From assembly GCA_002239105.1 (NCBI GenBank), contig MPNQ01000018.1:1-60476 (forward strand): a DNA stretch of 60,476 bases, written 5' to 3'. Positions 16,715 through 26,323 of the stretch are shown one piece after another; position 1 is the stretch's first letter, and the number at the start of each line of letters is the position of its first letter. This stretch comes from a marine group bacterium Sva0996 bin134 (GTDB lineage Bacteria > Actinomycetota > Acidimicrobiia > Acidimicrobiales > Bin134). A model generated the notes under the pieces. That model was not told the DNA's origin. It ran no database searches and saw only the letters and a list, made by a program, of their open reading frames with translations. A program made the translations under genes and the position numbers.

Positions 16715-19027
16715 GTGATATCTGACGCTCTGGCGGGCAAGCGGCTGGCCATCACCGGCACGACCGGGTTCTTGGGCACCGCACTGGTAGAGCGCCTGCT
16801 GCGATGCGTGCCCGAGGTGGAACTGGTGCTCTTGGTGCGTCCCGGCCGCCGAGGCGTGGAGCAGCGCATCCGCCGGGAGATCATCCGCAACGACGTGTTC
16901 GACCCGCTGCGCGACGAACTGGGCAACGACGAGTTCGAACGGCTGTGCCAGGAGCAGGTCACCGGGGTGGCTGGAGACGTGGGAATCGACGGCCTGGGGC
17001 TCGACGACGCCGGCCGGGAGCTGATTGCCAGCAGCGACATCATCATCCACTCGGCCGCCGCAGTGGCGTTCGACAATCCGCTGGACACCGCCGTGGAGGT
17101 CAACCTCATGGGGCCGGTACGCCTAGTGGAGATGCTCAACGAGATGGGGGCGTCTCCCCACTTCATCGCGGTGTCTACCTGTTATGTGGCCGGCAGCCGC
17201 CGGGGCAACGCCCCCGAGGAACCGCTGACCGACGGCCCCATGTACGTGCCGGTGTCGTGGCAGGAGGAGGCCGAGGCCAGCCGCCGACGGCGCATCACCA
17301 CCGAGACCGAGAGCCGCGATCCCAGCCGCTTGGACGAGTTCCGCAGCCGAGCCCGCCACGAGCTGGGCGCGGCCGGCACCCCGGCGCTGGCCGCCAAGAC
17401 CGAGCAGCTCCGCAGCCGCTGGGTCCACGACCACATGGTGGAGGCCGGCCGGTCGCGGGCGTCCTCGCTGGGATTCCCCGACGCCTACGCCTTCACCAAG
17501 GCGCTGGCCGAGACCGCGGTGGCCGAGATCAAGGGTGATCTCAGGGTCTCCACCGTGAGGCCGTCGATCATCGAGTCGGCCTACTCCGAACCCTTCCCCG
17601 GATGGATCCGGGGGTTTCGCATGGCCGAGCCCATCATCATCGGCTACGGGCGAGGGCTGCTCACCGACTTCCCCGGCATCCCCCAGGGCGTGCTGGACGT
17701 GATCCCGGTGGACCTGGTGGCCGCCGCCATCTGCGCGGTGGCCGCCCGGGGCCACGACCCTGAGCGGCCGGTGATCCAGGTGGCATCGGGAGCGGTCAAC
17801 CCGTTCCGGCTCAACCAGCTGGCCGACCTGGCCCACGGCTGGTTCAGCGAGAATCCCATCTACGACGACCGAGACCAGCCCATTCCCCCGCCCAACTGGA
17901 CCTACCCGGGCCGGGGCCGGGTGGTCCGCCATCTCAAACGGCTGCGCCGGGGACTGGACGTCAGCGAGCGGGTGTTGGGGCGCATGCCCATCCGGGGACG
18001 CCAGGCCGAGATCACCGCCGACCTGGACGAGCGGCGCGACCAGGTGGAGCGAGCCTTGGGCTATGTAGAGCTATACGGGGCCTACACCGAATGCGAGGCC
18101 CTGTTCGGATTGGACCGGCTGCTGGAGCTCTGGGACAGCCTCGACGACGATGACCAACAAGCCTTCTGCTTTGACCCCCGGATCATCGACTGGCCCCACT
18201 ACGTGACCGACATCCACCTGCCCACCGTGGTGGCCCAAGGCCGGGTGAAGACGGCCCCGTCTGGGCGCTCGGGGCCGTCCCGCAAAGTCCGCCAGCGAAT
18301 CCAGGTGCTCTCTCCCGACCGGCACATTGCGGCATTCGACTTGGAGAACACCGTCATCGCCGCCAACGTGGTCATGGCCTACGGCTGGCTGGCCACCCGA
18401 CGCCTCCCTCTCGACGACCGGGCCCGGCTGGTGGCCAAGATCCTGCTTGAGGCCCCGTCGCTGTTGGCTCTGGACCACCGGGACCGCAGCGACTTCCTCC
18501 GTCACTTCTACCGCCGCTACGAGGGGGCGCCGGTGGAGCAAATGGCCGAGGATTCCGGCGAGATGTTCAGCGACCTGATCTTGACCCAGGCCTACCCCGC
18601 AGCCATCCGCCGGGTGCGCCAACACCGGGCCGCGGGCCACACCACCGTGCTCATCACCGGCGCGCTGGACTTCATCGTGGAGCCGCTGCGCCCCCTGTTC
18701 GACCACATCGTGTGCGCCGAGCTGGGCCAGTCCCACGGCCTCTACACCGGCCAGCTGGCTGAGGTGCCACCCACCAGCGAGTCGAGGGCTGAAGTGCTGC
18801 GGGACTTTGCCCGAGCCGAGGGCCTGCTGATGTCGGAGTCGGTGGCCTACGCCGACTCGGCCAGCGACCTGGCCCTGCTCGAGGCAGTGGGCTACCCGGT
18901 GGCGGTGAATCCCGAGCCCAAACTGGCCATGCTGGCCCGCAAGCGGGGCTGGCTCATCGAGAACTTCGACAAGGCGCCCGGTGGCCCCCGCAAGCTGCTG
19001 CCCATCGGAGCCCGGAAGGCGTCATGA
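16715..19027 (+). CDS. Fatty acyl-CoA reductase fused to a HAD-IB phosphatase-like domain
   Basis: A 770-residue two-module protein. Residues 1-~500 are a male-sterility-type NADPH-dependent acyl-CoA reductase: TGTTGFLG at 14-21, HSAAAVAFDNPLD, catalytic Y258 and K262 in YAFTK, and a FAR_C-like segment near 440-500. Residues ~535-770 are a SerB-like HAD-IB domain with nucleophile D542 in DLENT, LITGA as motif II and YADSASDLALLE (D714, D718) as motif IV. The second acid of motif I is Glu instead of Asp. An insert rich in Arg/Glu of about 60 residues precedes the YxxxK. It starts at GTG 16715 without a strong ribosome-binding site, and its stop overlaps the next start by four bases. Expected role: reduction of a long acyl-CoA to aldehyde or alcohol, with dephosphorylation of a lipid intermediate. 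The pairing of activities is inference. Confidence 0.85.
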   Translation: MISDALAGKRLAITGTTGFLGTALVERLLRCVPEVELVLLVRPGRRGVEQRIRREIIRNDVFDPLRDELGNDEFERLCQEQVTGVAGDVGIDGLGLDDAGRELIASSDIIIHSAAAVAFDNPLDTAVEVNLMGPVRLVEMLNEMGASPHFIAVSTCYVAGSRRGNAPEEPLTDGPMYVPVSWQEEAEASRRRRITTETESRDPSRLDEFRSRARHELGAAGTPALAAKTEQLRSRWVHDHMVEAGRSRASSLGFPDAYAFTKALAETAVAEIKGDLRVSTVRPSIIESAYSEPFPGWIRGFRMAEPIIIGYGRGLLTDFPGIPQGVLDVIPVDLVAAAICAVAARGHDPERPVIQVASGAVNPFRLNQLADLAHGWFSENPIYDDRDQPIPPPNWTYPGRGRVVRHLKRLRRGLDVSERVLGRMPIRGRQAEITADLDERRDQVERALGYVELYGAYTECEALFGLDRLLELWDSLDDDDQQAFCFDPRIIDWPHYVTDIHLPTVVAQGRVKTAPSGRSGPSRKVRQRIQVLSPDRHIAAFDLENTVIAANVVMAYGWLATRRLPLDDRARLVAKILLEAPSLLALDHRDRSDFLRHFYRRYEGAPVEQMAEDSGEMFSDLILTQAYPAAIRRVRQHRAAGHTTVLITGALDFIVEPLRPLFDHIVCAELGQSHGLYTGQLAEVPPTSESRAEVLRDFARAEGLLMSESVAYADSASDLALLEAVGYPVAVNPEPKLAMLARKRGWLIENFDKAPGGPRKLLPIGARKAS

Positions 19028-20637
19028 AAGACCGCATCCGACCAACCCCCCGTCCGGGGATGGTGCTAGAGGTTGACCGCTCCACCCCGCCGATCCTGTT
19101 CCACCACGGCGAGGGGTTCCGCACCGAGAAGCTCCCCGCCGGGCGCAGCCGGGTGATCTATCCGGCCGAGCCGCTGCTGGGACTGGCCGACCCCGAGGGC
19201 GCCATCCGCCGGGCGCTGCTCAACCCCATCGACCAGGATCCGCTGCCCGCCCAGCTTCGCCCGGGCATGAAGCTCACCATCGCGTTCGACGACATCTCCC
19301 TGCCGCTGCCCCCCATGCGTCGCCCCGACATCCGCCAGATGGTGATCGAGCAGGTGCTGGAGATGGCCGCGGCGGCCGGAGTGGACGACGTCCACGTGAT
19401 CGCCGCCTTGGCCCTTCACCGGCGCATGACCGAGGCCGAACTGCGCCACGCGGTGGGCGACCGGACCTATGACGCCTTCGCCCCCTCAGGATGTCTGTAC
19501 AACCACGACGCCGAGGACCCTGACGGCATGGTGATGCTGGGCACCACCCCCCACGGCGAGGAGGTGCAGTTCTCCAAGCGGGCCGCAGAGAGCGATCTGG
19601 TGGTGTACGTGAACATCAACCTGGTGGCCATGGACGGCGGCCACAAGAGCACCGCCACCGGCCTGGCCGGCTACCAGGGGCTGCGCCACCACCACAACGT
19701 CAAGACCATGCAGGAGTCCCGCTCGTTCATGGACCAGCACCGCTCCGAACTGCACGCCTCCAACTGGCGCATGGGCAAGGTGCTGCGCGACGCCGGGGTG
19801 AAGATCTTCCAGATCGAGACCACGGTCAACAACAACACCTTCGGGGTGGACGGGCCGCTGGCCATGCTCCAGAAGCGGGAGTGGGAGTGGACCGCCAAAG
19901 ACCGAGCCGCGTTCATCGCCATGACCGCGGGCCTCAAGCAGACCCCGCCCCGGATGGCCCGCCAGATTTTCCAGTCGTGGCGGTCTCCCTACGAGCTCAC
20001 CTCGGTGCAGGCCGGAGAGGTTGAGGCCGTCCACAAGGTGACCACCGAGAATGTCTATGAGCAGCACCTGGTGCCGGTGGAGGGCCAGACCGACATCTTG
20101 ACCATGGGCCTGCCCTACATCTGCCCCTACAACGTGAACTCGGTGATGAATCCGATATTGGTCATGTGCCTGGGTCTGGGCTACTTCTTCAACCTCTACC
20201 GGGGCCGCCCGCTGGTGCGAGAGGGCGGCGTGGTCATCATGAGCCACCCCACCCGATGGGAGTTCCACCCGGTACACCACCCCAGCTACATCGATTTCTT
20301 CGAGCAGGTGCTGGCCGACACCACCGATCCGGTGGAGATCGAGGCCCGCTACGAGCGCCAATTCGCCGAAGACGAGTGGTACATCCACCTGTACCGCACG
20401 TCGTACGCCTACCACGGCGTCCACCCCTTCTACATGTGGTACTGGGGGGCGCATGCTCTTCAGCACTTGGGCGAGGTGATCATCGTGGGCGGCGATACTC
20501 GGGCGGTGCAGCGCATGGGCTTCCGCCCCGCGTCCACCCTCCAGGACGCCTTAGAGATCGCCAGCGACACCGTGGGCCGCCAGCCCACCGTCACCCACCT
20601 CCACAATCCCCCCATCCTGATGGCCGATGTCAGCTAG
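19024..20637 (+). CDS. Lactate racemase-like (LarA/DUF2088) protein
   Basis: A 537-residue protein whose first half matches the LarA N-terminal domain. Using Lactobacillus LarA numbering from memory, H132 (LALHRRM), K208 (GGHKS) and H224 (RHHHN) occupy the positions of H108, K184 and H200, with identical spacing of 76 and 16 residues. The second catalytic histidine (H174) is replaced by I198. LarA uses a nickel-pincer nucleotide covalently bound to that lysine to racemise 2-hydroxy acids. Loss of one base suggests another reaction or substrate. No larB, larC or larE is in the window. The C-terminal half (from ~330) departs from LarA and is rich in Tyr, Trp and His. It overlaps both neighbours (4 and 11 bases), so it is translationally coupled to an acyl reductase and an acyltransferase. 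Confidence 0.75.
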   Translation: MKDRIRPTPRPGMVLEVDRSTPPILFHHGEGFRTEKLPAGRSRVIYPAEPLLGLADPEGAIRRALLNPIDQDPLPAQLRPGMKLTIAFDDISLPLPPMRRPDIRQMVIEQVLEMAAAAGVDDVHVIAALALHRRMTEAELRHAVGDRTYDAFAPSGCLYNHDAEDPDGMVMLGTTPHGEEVQFSKRAAESDLVVYVNINLVAMDGGHKSTATGLAGYQGLRHHHNVKTMQESRSFMDQHRSELHASNWRMGKVLRDAGVKIFQIETTVNNNTFGVDGPLAMLQKREWEWTAKDRAAFIAMTAGLKQTPPRMARQIFQSWRSPYELTSVQAGEVEAVHKVTTENVYEQHLVPVEGQTDILTMGLPYICPYNVNSVMNPILVMCLGLGYFFNLYRGRPLVREGGVVIMSHPTRWEFHPVHHPSYIDFFEQVLADTTDPVEIEARYERQFAEDEWYIHLYRTSYAYHGVHPFYMWYWGAHALQHLGEVIIVGGDTRAVQRMGFRPASTLQDALEIASDTVGRQPTVTHLHNPPILMADVS

Positions 20638-21529
20638 ACGGGTGATCTCGAAGCTGGAGTTCCCCTACCGGACGGGCCGACCACCCGTCGGGGTGCCACC
20701 CGCGCCCCAGACCAAGAACCGAGGCGCCGACTACGACACGGACTGGGCCCGCAAGCCGGCGGCTCGAGCCGCCCGGCGGGCCATCACCGAGGCAATCATG
20801 CAGCCGGTAATGTCGGTCGTGGCCCGTCCCCGCCGCCAAGGGCTCGACCGGCTGGAGCGCCTCGACGGCCCGGTGATCTTTGCGGCCAACCACCACAGCC
20901 ACATCGACACCCCGCTGCTGTTCACCTCCATCCCACCCCGTTGGCGACACCGGCTGGTGGTGGGGGCGGCATCGGACTACTTCTTCACCGGGGCGCTCAA
21001 GTCGGCGGTCTCGGCGCTGGTGATCGGGGCCATCCCCATCGAGCGGTCCAAGGTGGGGCGGCGCTCGGCCCGCCTGGCCGCGTCGCTCATCGAAGACGGC
21101 TGGAGCCTGCTCATCTTCCCTGAGGGCGGTCGCAGCCCCGACGGCTGGGGGCAGCCGTTTTTGGGCGGGGCCGGCTATTTGGCGGTGCGCTGCGGCGTGC
21201 CGGTGGTGCCAGTTCACGTGGAGGGAACCGACCGCATCCTGCCCAAGGGCCGCAACGTACCCAAGGTGTCAGCCACCACCATCACCTTCGGCGACCCCCT
21301 GGTGCCCACCGAAGAGGACAACGCCCGGCGGTTCGCGGCCCGCATCGAGGTGGCGGTGGCCACCCTGGCCGACGAGTGCGCCACCGACTGGTACCAGGCC
21401 CGCCGCCGAGCCCACTCCGGCACCACCCCCGGTCTCACCGGTCCCAATGTCTCCCCCTGGCGCCGGGCCTGGGCCCTCGGCGACCGCTCCCCCCGCTCCC
21501 GCCGCCAACACCGGCGCTGGCCCAAGTAG
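20627..21529 (+). CDS. PlsC-type lysophospholipid acyltransferase
   Basis: A 300-residue acyltransferase transferring an acyl chain from acyl-CoA or acyl-ACP to a glycerol or similar acceptor at the membrane. The catalytic H-x4-D is in NHHSHID (H89, D94). FPEGGRS at 164-170 is motif III, and AIPIERSKV and VPVVPVHVEGTD are motifs II and IV. The ~75-residue N-terminal extension before the domain and a basic Arg/Pro-rich tail are unusual. Start ATG 20627 lies inside the preceding gene (11-base overlap). As the third gene of the acyl-reductase/LarA-like unit, it probably builds or finishes the lipid product of that operon. Confidence 0.88.
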   Translation: MSARRVISKLEFPYRTGRPPVGVPPAPQTKNRGADYDTDWARKPAARAARRAITEAIMQPVMSVVARPRRQGLDRLERLDGPVIFAANHHSHIDTPLLFTSIPPRWRHRLVVGAASDYFFTGALKSAVSALVIGAIPIERSKVGRRSARLAASLIEDGWSLLIFPEGGRSPDGWGQPFLGGAGYLAVRCGVPVVPVHVEGTDRILPKGRNVPKVSATTITFGDPLVPTEEDNARRFAARIEVAVATLADECATDWYQARRRAHSGTTPGLTGPNVSPWRRAWALGDRSPRSRRQHRRWPK

Positions 21530-21592
21530 AACCCCTCGGACAGCCGTTCCGCGACAAGGCCAAATCGCCGATAAGCCCGTAGGATCGGAGGT

Positions 21593-23866
21593 ATGCCGGT
21601 AGCCGCCTCCACCCCCATTGAGCTGATCGAAAACGTTTATTCCACCCTGGACGAGCGGGTTGACGCCGCCCGGGAGCGTTTTGGGCGAGAGCTCACGTTG
21701 GCCGAGAAAATCCTGGTCAACCACCTCGAAGACTCCACCGTCACTCCCGAGCGGGGCGTGTCCTATGTGGACTTGCGGCCCGACCGGGTGGCCATGCAGG
21801 ACGCCACCGCCCAGATGGCGTGGCTCCAGTTCATGACCGCGGGACTCGACGAGGTACAGGTGCCCACCACCACCCACTGCGACCACCTCATCTCGGCCCG
21901 CGTCGACGCCGAGCGCGACCTGGCCGCCGCGCTGGACAACAACGAAGAGGTGTACGACTTTTTGGAGTCGGTGTGCGCCCGCTACGGCGCCGGATTCTGG
22001 AAGCCGGGCTCGGGAATCATCCACCAGGTGGTGCTGGAGCAGTACGCCTTCCCCGGCGGCATGATGATCGGCACCGACAGCCACACCCCCAACGCCGGCG
22101 GACTCGCCATGGTGGCCGTGGGCGTGGGCGGGGCCGACGCGGTGGACGTCATGACCAGGTTCCCCTGGAACGTGCGCTGGCCCAAGCTAATCGGCGTCCA
22201 CCTCACCGGAGAGCTCGACGGCTGGGCTGCTCCCAAAGACGTGATCTTGAAGGTGGCCGAGATACTCACCGTGGCCGGCGGCACCGGAGCCATCGTGGAG
22301 TACTTCGGACCGGGAGCCCACTCGCTGTCGGCCACCGGCAAGGCCACCATCTGCAACATGGGGGCCGAGATAGGTGCCACCACCTCGCTGTTCGGCTACG
22401 ACGACGCCATCGCCCGCTACCTCAAGGCCACCGGCCGGGAAGCAGTGGCCGACGCGGCCAACGACGCCGCCCACAACCTGCGGGCCGACAACGCCGTGCT
22501 GGCCGACCCCAGCGGTTACTTCGACCGGGTAGTGGAGATCGACTTGTCCAAGCTGGGACCGCACATCAACGGCCCTCACACCCCCGACCGGGCCCGCCCG
22601 GTGGCCGACTTGGGAGCCGAGGCCAAGCTGAACGGCTGGCCCCTGGAGGTGAGCGCCGCGCTGGTGGGGTCGTGTACCAACTCCAGCTATGAGGACATCA
22701 CCCGGGCGGCCAGCATCGCCCGCCACGCCGCGGCCCACGGGCTCAGCGCCAAGTCGCCCCTCATGGTCACCCCCGGCTCCGAGCAGGTGCGGGCCACCAT
22801 CGAGCGCGACGGGCTGCTGGCTGATTTGGAGGCCATCGGGGCCACCGTTTTGGCCAATGCCTGCGGGCCGTGCATCGGCCAGTGGAGCCGCGACGACGTG
22901 GCCGACGGCACCCCCAACAGCATCGTCACCAGCTACAACCGAAACTTCCCCAAGCGCAACGACGGCTATGCCTCCACCAACGCCTTCGTCACCTCGCCGG
23001 AGACGGTGGTGGCGTTGGCCCTGGCCGGAACGCTGGACTTCGACCCGGCCAGCGACACCATCGCCGCCCCCGACGGCACCGAGGTGGCCCTCATGGTGGG
23101 CCCGGGCACCGAGCTGCCCGACCAGGGGTTCGACCCCGGTGCCAGCGGATTCGTGGCCCCGCCCTCCGACGGCGGCTCCGTAGATGTGCGGGTGTCGCCC
23201 ATTTCCGAGCGGCTCCAGGTTCTCGAGCCGTTCGCCGCCTGGGACGGCGAGGACTTCCACGGCCTGCCCGTGCTGCTCAAGGCCCAGGGCAAGTGCACCA
23301 CCGACCACATCTCCATGGCCGGGCCGTGGCTGCGCTACCGGGGCCACCTGGAAAACATCTCCGGCAATCTGTACCTGGGGGCAGTGAACGCCTTCACCGG
23401 GGCGGTCGGCGAGGGCAAGAACCAGCTCGACGGCTCCACCGGGTCGTTCCCCGACGTGGCCGCCGCTTACCACGCCGCGGGTCAGCGCTGGGTTGTGGTG
23501 GGCGACCAGAATATCGGTGAGGGCTCATCCCGGGAGCACGCCGCCATGGAGCCCCGCTTCCGGGGGTGCGCCGCGGTGATCGCCCGATCCTTCGCCCGCA
23601 TCCACGAGACCAACCTGAAAAAGCAGGGCGTGCTGGCCCTCACCTTCGCCGATCCCGACGACTACGACCGCATCGGCGAGGACGACCGCATCTCGATTCT
23701 GGGCCTGGCCGATTTGGCCCCCGGTGCGCCGGTACAGGTGCAGGTGGCCAAGCCCGACGGGACCGCCGTTGAGGTCACCGCGGAGCACACCTTGTCTCAC
23801 GATCAGATCGAATGGTTCCAGGCGGGCAGCGCGCTGAATCTGATCCGCCAGCGGACCATGGGCTGA
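21593..23866 (+). CDS. acn: Aconitate hydratase, mitochondrial-type
   Basis: A 757-residue [4Fe-4S] aconitase interconverting citrate and isocitrate. Cluster ligands are C361 in VGSCTNSS and C424 and C427 in ACGPCIGQW. Substrate-site sequences include the N-terminal THCDHL and [11 protein letters not shown], and the C-terminal [10 protein letters not shown] and NLKKQGVL swivel-domain motifs. The length and domain order match the mitochondrial/AcnA-like branch. GGAGGT abuts the ATG directly, which is tight spacing. It heads a same-strand run with a LysR regulator, a carboxyltransferase and citrate synthase. Confidence 0.95.
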   Translation: MPVAASTPIELIENVYSTLDERVDAARERFGRELTLAEKILVNHLEDSTVTPERGVSYVDLRPDRVAMQDATAQMAWLQFMTAGLDEVQVPTTTHCDHLISARVDAERDLAAALDNNEEVYDFLESVCARYGAGFWKPGSGIIHQVVLEQYAFPGGMMIGTDSHTPNAGGLAMVAVGVGGADAVDVMTRFPWNVRWPKLIGVHLTGELDGWAAPKDVILKVAEILTVAGGTGAIVEYFGPGAHSLSATGKATICNMGAEIGATTSLFGYDDAIARYLKATGREAVADAANDAAHNLRADNAVLADPSGYFDRVVEIDLSKLGPHINGPHTPDRARPVADLGAEAKLNGWPLEVSAALVGSCTNSSYEDITRAASIARHAAAHGLSAKSPLMVTPGSEQVRATIERDGLLADLEAIGATVLANACGPCIGQWSRDDVADGTPNSIVTSYNRNFPKRNDGYASTNAFVTSPETVVALALAGTLDFDPASDTIAAPDGTEVALMVGPGTELPDQGFDPGASGFVAPPSDGGSVDVRVSPISERLQVLEPFAAWDGEDFHGLPVLLKAQGKCTTDHISMAGPWLRYRGHLENISGNLYLGAVNAFTGAVGEGKNQLDGSTGSFPDVAAAYHAAGQRWVVVGDQNIGEGSSREHAAMEPRFRGCAAVIARSFARIHETNLKKQGVLALTFADPDDYDRIGEDDRISILGLADLAPGAPVQVQVAKPDGTAVEVTAEHTLSHDQIEWFQAGSALNLIRQRTMG

Positions 23867-23885
23867 CCGGCCGCGGCGAGCCGCC

Positions 23886-23915
23886 ATGGACATTCGCTCC
23901 TACTGCCAGCCGTAG
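23886..23915 (+). other. Nine-codon mini-ORF between aconitase and the LysR gene
   Basis: ATG 23886 encodes MDIRSYCQP and stops at TAG 23913-23915, eleven bases before the LysR start. Its first codons nearly copy those of the LysR gene (ATGGACATTCGC versus ATGGACATCCGC), so it could be a small duplication or a leader peptide. No Shine-Dalgarno is evident and translation is unproven. Confidence 0.25.
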
Positions 23916-23925
23916 ATTTACAACT

Positions 23926-24828
23926 ATGGACATCCGCCAGCTCGACGCTCTTTTGGCGATAGCCGACCACAAGACGTTCACCAGCGCGGCCCGGTCGCTG
24001 CACACCGTTCAGTCCAATGTGTCCAAGCACATCGCCCGGCTGGAAGAGGAGCTGGGCGCCACCCTGGTGGACCGCGACGCCGGCACCCTCACCGAGGAGG
24101 GAGAGGCGGTGGTGGCCCGGGCCCGCCGCATCCGGGCCGAGACCGACGCCATCGCCGACGACATGGCCGCCATGCGCGACGACATCTCCGGCGTCACCCG
24201 ACTGGGGATCATCGACTCGACCGCCCGATGGCTGATACCCATGGTGCTGCCGGCGCTGGAGGCCACCTACCCCAATATCCGGCTACAGGTGCTAACCGCC
24301 ACCACAACCAGCCTGCTCCCCCAGGTGGTGGCTGGGAACCTGCACAGCGCGGTGGTCAACCTCCCCCTCAGCGAGTCGGAGATCCGAGTCGAGGAGTTGT
24401 TCGAAGAAGACCGCCTGCTCTTCGCCCCACCCGACCACCCCCTGGCCCGCCAATCTTCGGTCTCCCCCACCGAGTTGGGCCGCCATGAGCTGCTGCTCAC
24501 CCCGGTGGGCACCGCATTTCGGGACGAGATCGACACGGAGCTAAAGAAGCAAGGGGTGGAGCTCACCACTCGGGCCGAGATCGACGGCATGCGCATGATC
24601 GCCACCCTGGTCTACGTGGGATTCGGCGCGGCCATCCTGCCTGCTACTGCCGCCCCTCAAGAAGGCGCATGGCGGCGCATCCCCATCACCGGCCTGGTCC
24701 CCCGCTCGGTGGGCATGATCTTCAGCCGCCAGGTGGCCCCGTCAGCCATCACCCGGGCGGTGCGCGACGTGATCTTCGAGGTGGTGGGCACTCACGGCTA
24801 TGACCAAGCCGGGGTGTACCCAAGTTGA
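23926..24828 (+). CDS. LysR-family transcriptional regulator
   Basis: A 300-residue LysR regulator. Residues 1-60 form the winged helix-turn-helix: MDIRQLDALLAIADHKTF, then AARSLHTVQSNVSKHIARLE. The rest is the periplasmic-binding-like effector domain, beginning near VTRLGIIDS, with central TATTTSLLPQVVAG and HSAVVNLPLSE. ATG 23926 is used because the earlier open frame is in the aconitase gene. Its position between aconitase and carboxyltransferase/citrate synthase suggests control of central carbon genes, perhaps with a TCA intermediate as effector; this is inference. No clear T-N11-A operator was found in the short flanks. Confidence 0.92.
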   Translation: MDIRQLDALLAIADHKTFTSAARSLHTVQSNVSKHIARLEEELGATLVDRDAGTLTEEGEAVVARARRIRAETDAIADDMAAMRDDISGVTRLGIIDSTARWLIPMVLPALEATYPNIRLQVLTATTTSLLPQVVAGNLHSAVVNLPLSESEIRVEELFEEDRLLFAPPDHPLARQSSVSPTELGRHELLLTPVGTAFRDEIDTELKKQGVELTTRAEIDGMRMIATLVYVGFGAAILPATAAPQEGAWRRIPITGLVPRSVGMIFSRQVAPSAITRAVRDVIFEVVGTHGYDQAGVYPS

Positions 24829-24856
24829 CATCGGCGCGCGAGACTGGCCGCTACCA

Positions 24857-26236
24857 ATGTCTGATGCCATGACTGCCACCGGGAACCGGCCGCACCGGGT
24901 TCCATTGCGGGCCGGATCTCCGGGTTCAGCCCGCGCCTGGCTGGACTCCTACGACGGCCGGGATTGCGTGGCCTTCGAGGTAGAGGACAACGACGCCGAC
25001 CGGGGAGCCCTCAGCCCGACCGACAGCGAGACCCTGGAGCGGACCGCCCACGAGGCCCTATTGCGCCGGATCCCCCTGGTGGGGTTCATCGCCTCGTCGG
25101 GAGCCGATATCGACTCGGGCATCGCCGCCACCATGGGCTGGGGCCGGGTGGCCAAAGCGGTGGTGGACTGCTCGGGCCAGGTGCCCACCATCTTCTGCGC
25201 CACCGGACCGGCGGTTTCAGGTCCGGCCCTGCTTTTGGGTCTGGCCGACATCGCCATCGCCACCGAAGACAGCTACGCCTTCGTCTCCGGTCCCCGCATG
25301 GTCACCCAGTTCACCGGAGAGGTCATCAGCAACCAGACCCTGGGTGGGGCCGGCCAGCTATCCCGGCGCAGCGGGGTGGCCGCCTTCTTGGTGGAAGACA
25401 AGGACGCCGCCTCCGATTTGGTGGGCGCTCTGTTGAGCCTGCTTCCCGCCCACGCCGACGAGCTGCCCCCCCGATATTCGGTGGGCGATCCCGTCGATCG
25501 CCCTACCCCCGAACTCTGCGACCTTTTGCCCGACTCGCCGCTAGGCAGCTACGACGTGCGAGACGTGGCCCGGGCGGTGGCCGATGACGGCGACCTTCTG
25601 GAGTACAAGGCCGACTGGGCCACCAACTTGGTGTGCGCCTTCGCCACCGTGGCCGGACGGCCGGTGGGGATGCTGGCCAACCAGCCCCAATCCCTGGCCG
25701 GAACCCTCGACATCGCGTGCAGCCAGAAGGGGGCTCGGTTTGTGTCGTTCTGCGACGCCTTCAATCTTCCGTTGGTCACCTTCGTGGACACCTCGGGGTT
25801 CCAACCGGGCAAAGACCTGGAGTGGCGGGGCATCATCCGCCACGGCGCCCAGTTGGCCTTCGCCTATGCCAGAGCCACGGTGGGCCGGGTGAACGTGACC
25901 CTGCGGAAGTCCTACGGCGGGGCCTACATCGTGATGGACTCCCGGCACATGGGCAACGACATCGCCCTGGCCTGGCCCTCGGCGGAGATCGCAGTGATGG
26001 GGGCCCGGGGCGCGGTGGAGATCGTCCACCGCCGGGCCAGCCCCGAGGAGCGGGCCGAGCTGGAGACCGCCTATGAGGAGCGCTACCTGAATCCCTATAT
26101 CGCGGCCGAGCGGGGCTCGATCGACGCGGTGATCGACCCGGCTGACACTCGCGCCGAGGTGGCAGCCGCCCTGGAGCTGCTGGAGTCCAAGCGGGAGTCT
26201 CTCCCCCGCCGACGCCACGACAACACCCCTCTTTGA
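24857..26236 (+). CDS. Acyl-CoA carboxylase carboxyltransferase (beta-subunit-like)
   Basis: A 459-residue crotonase-fold carboxyltransferase with both halves: an N-terminal part with FIASSGADIDSGIA, ISNQTLGGAGQ and SGVAAFLVED, and a C-terminal part with FVDTSGFQPG, FAYARATVGRVNVTLRKSYG and GGAYIVMDSRHM. Such proteins move carboxyl from biotin to acetyl-, propionyl- or longer acyl-CoA. It is shorter than the usual ~510-540 residues because the N-terminal DKLTARER-like segment is missing. ATG 24857 was chosen; an earlier ATG at 24800 overlaps the LysR gene and adds no family sequence. No biotin carboxylase or carrier gene is adjacent, so it must borrow one or do something else. Confidence 0.85.
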   Translation: MSDAMTATGNRPHRVPLRAGSPGSARAWLDSYDGRDCVAFEVEDNDADRGALSPTDSETLERTAHEALLRRIPLVGFIASSGADIDSGIAATMGWGRVAKAVVDCSGQVPTIFCATGPAVSGPALLLGLADIAIATEDSYAFVSGPRMVTQFTGEVISNQTLGGAGQLSRRSGVAAFLVEDKDAASDLVGALLSLLPAHADELPPRYSVGDPVDRPTPELCDLLPDSPLGSYDVRDVARAVADDGDLLEYKADWATNLVCAFATVAGRPVGMLANQPQSLAGTLDIACSQKGARFVSFCDAFNLPLVTFVDTSGFQPGKDLEWRGIIRHGAQLAFAYARATVGRVNVTLRKSYGGAYIVMDSRHMGNDIALAWPSAEIAVMGARGAVEIVHRRASPEERAELETAYEERYLNPYIAAERGSIDAVIDPADTRAEVAAALELLESKRESLPRRRHDNTPL

Positions 26237-26323
26237 CCAGCACGAACCCCTCCCCTGGGAGCGAACCGGGCTGCCTGCGGTATGCTGCGGCAGCGCAGGA
26301 GGGAGCAGCGAAAGGAGCCATGC

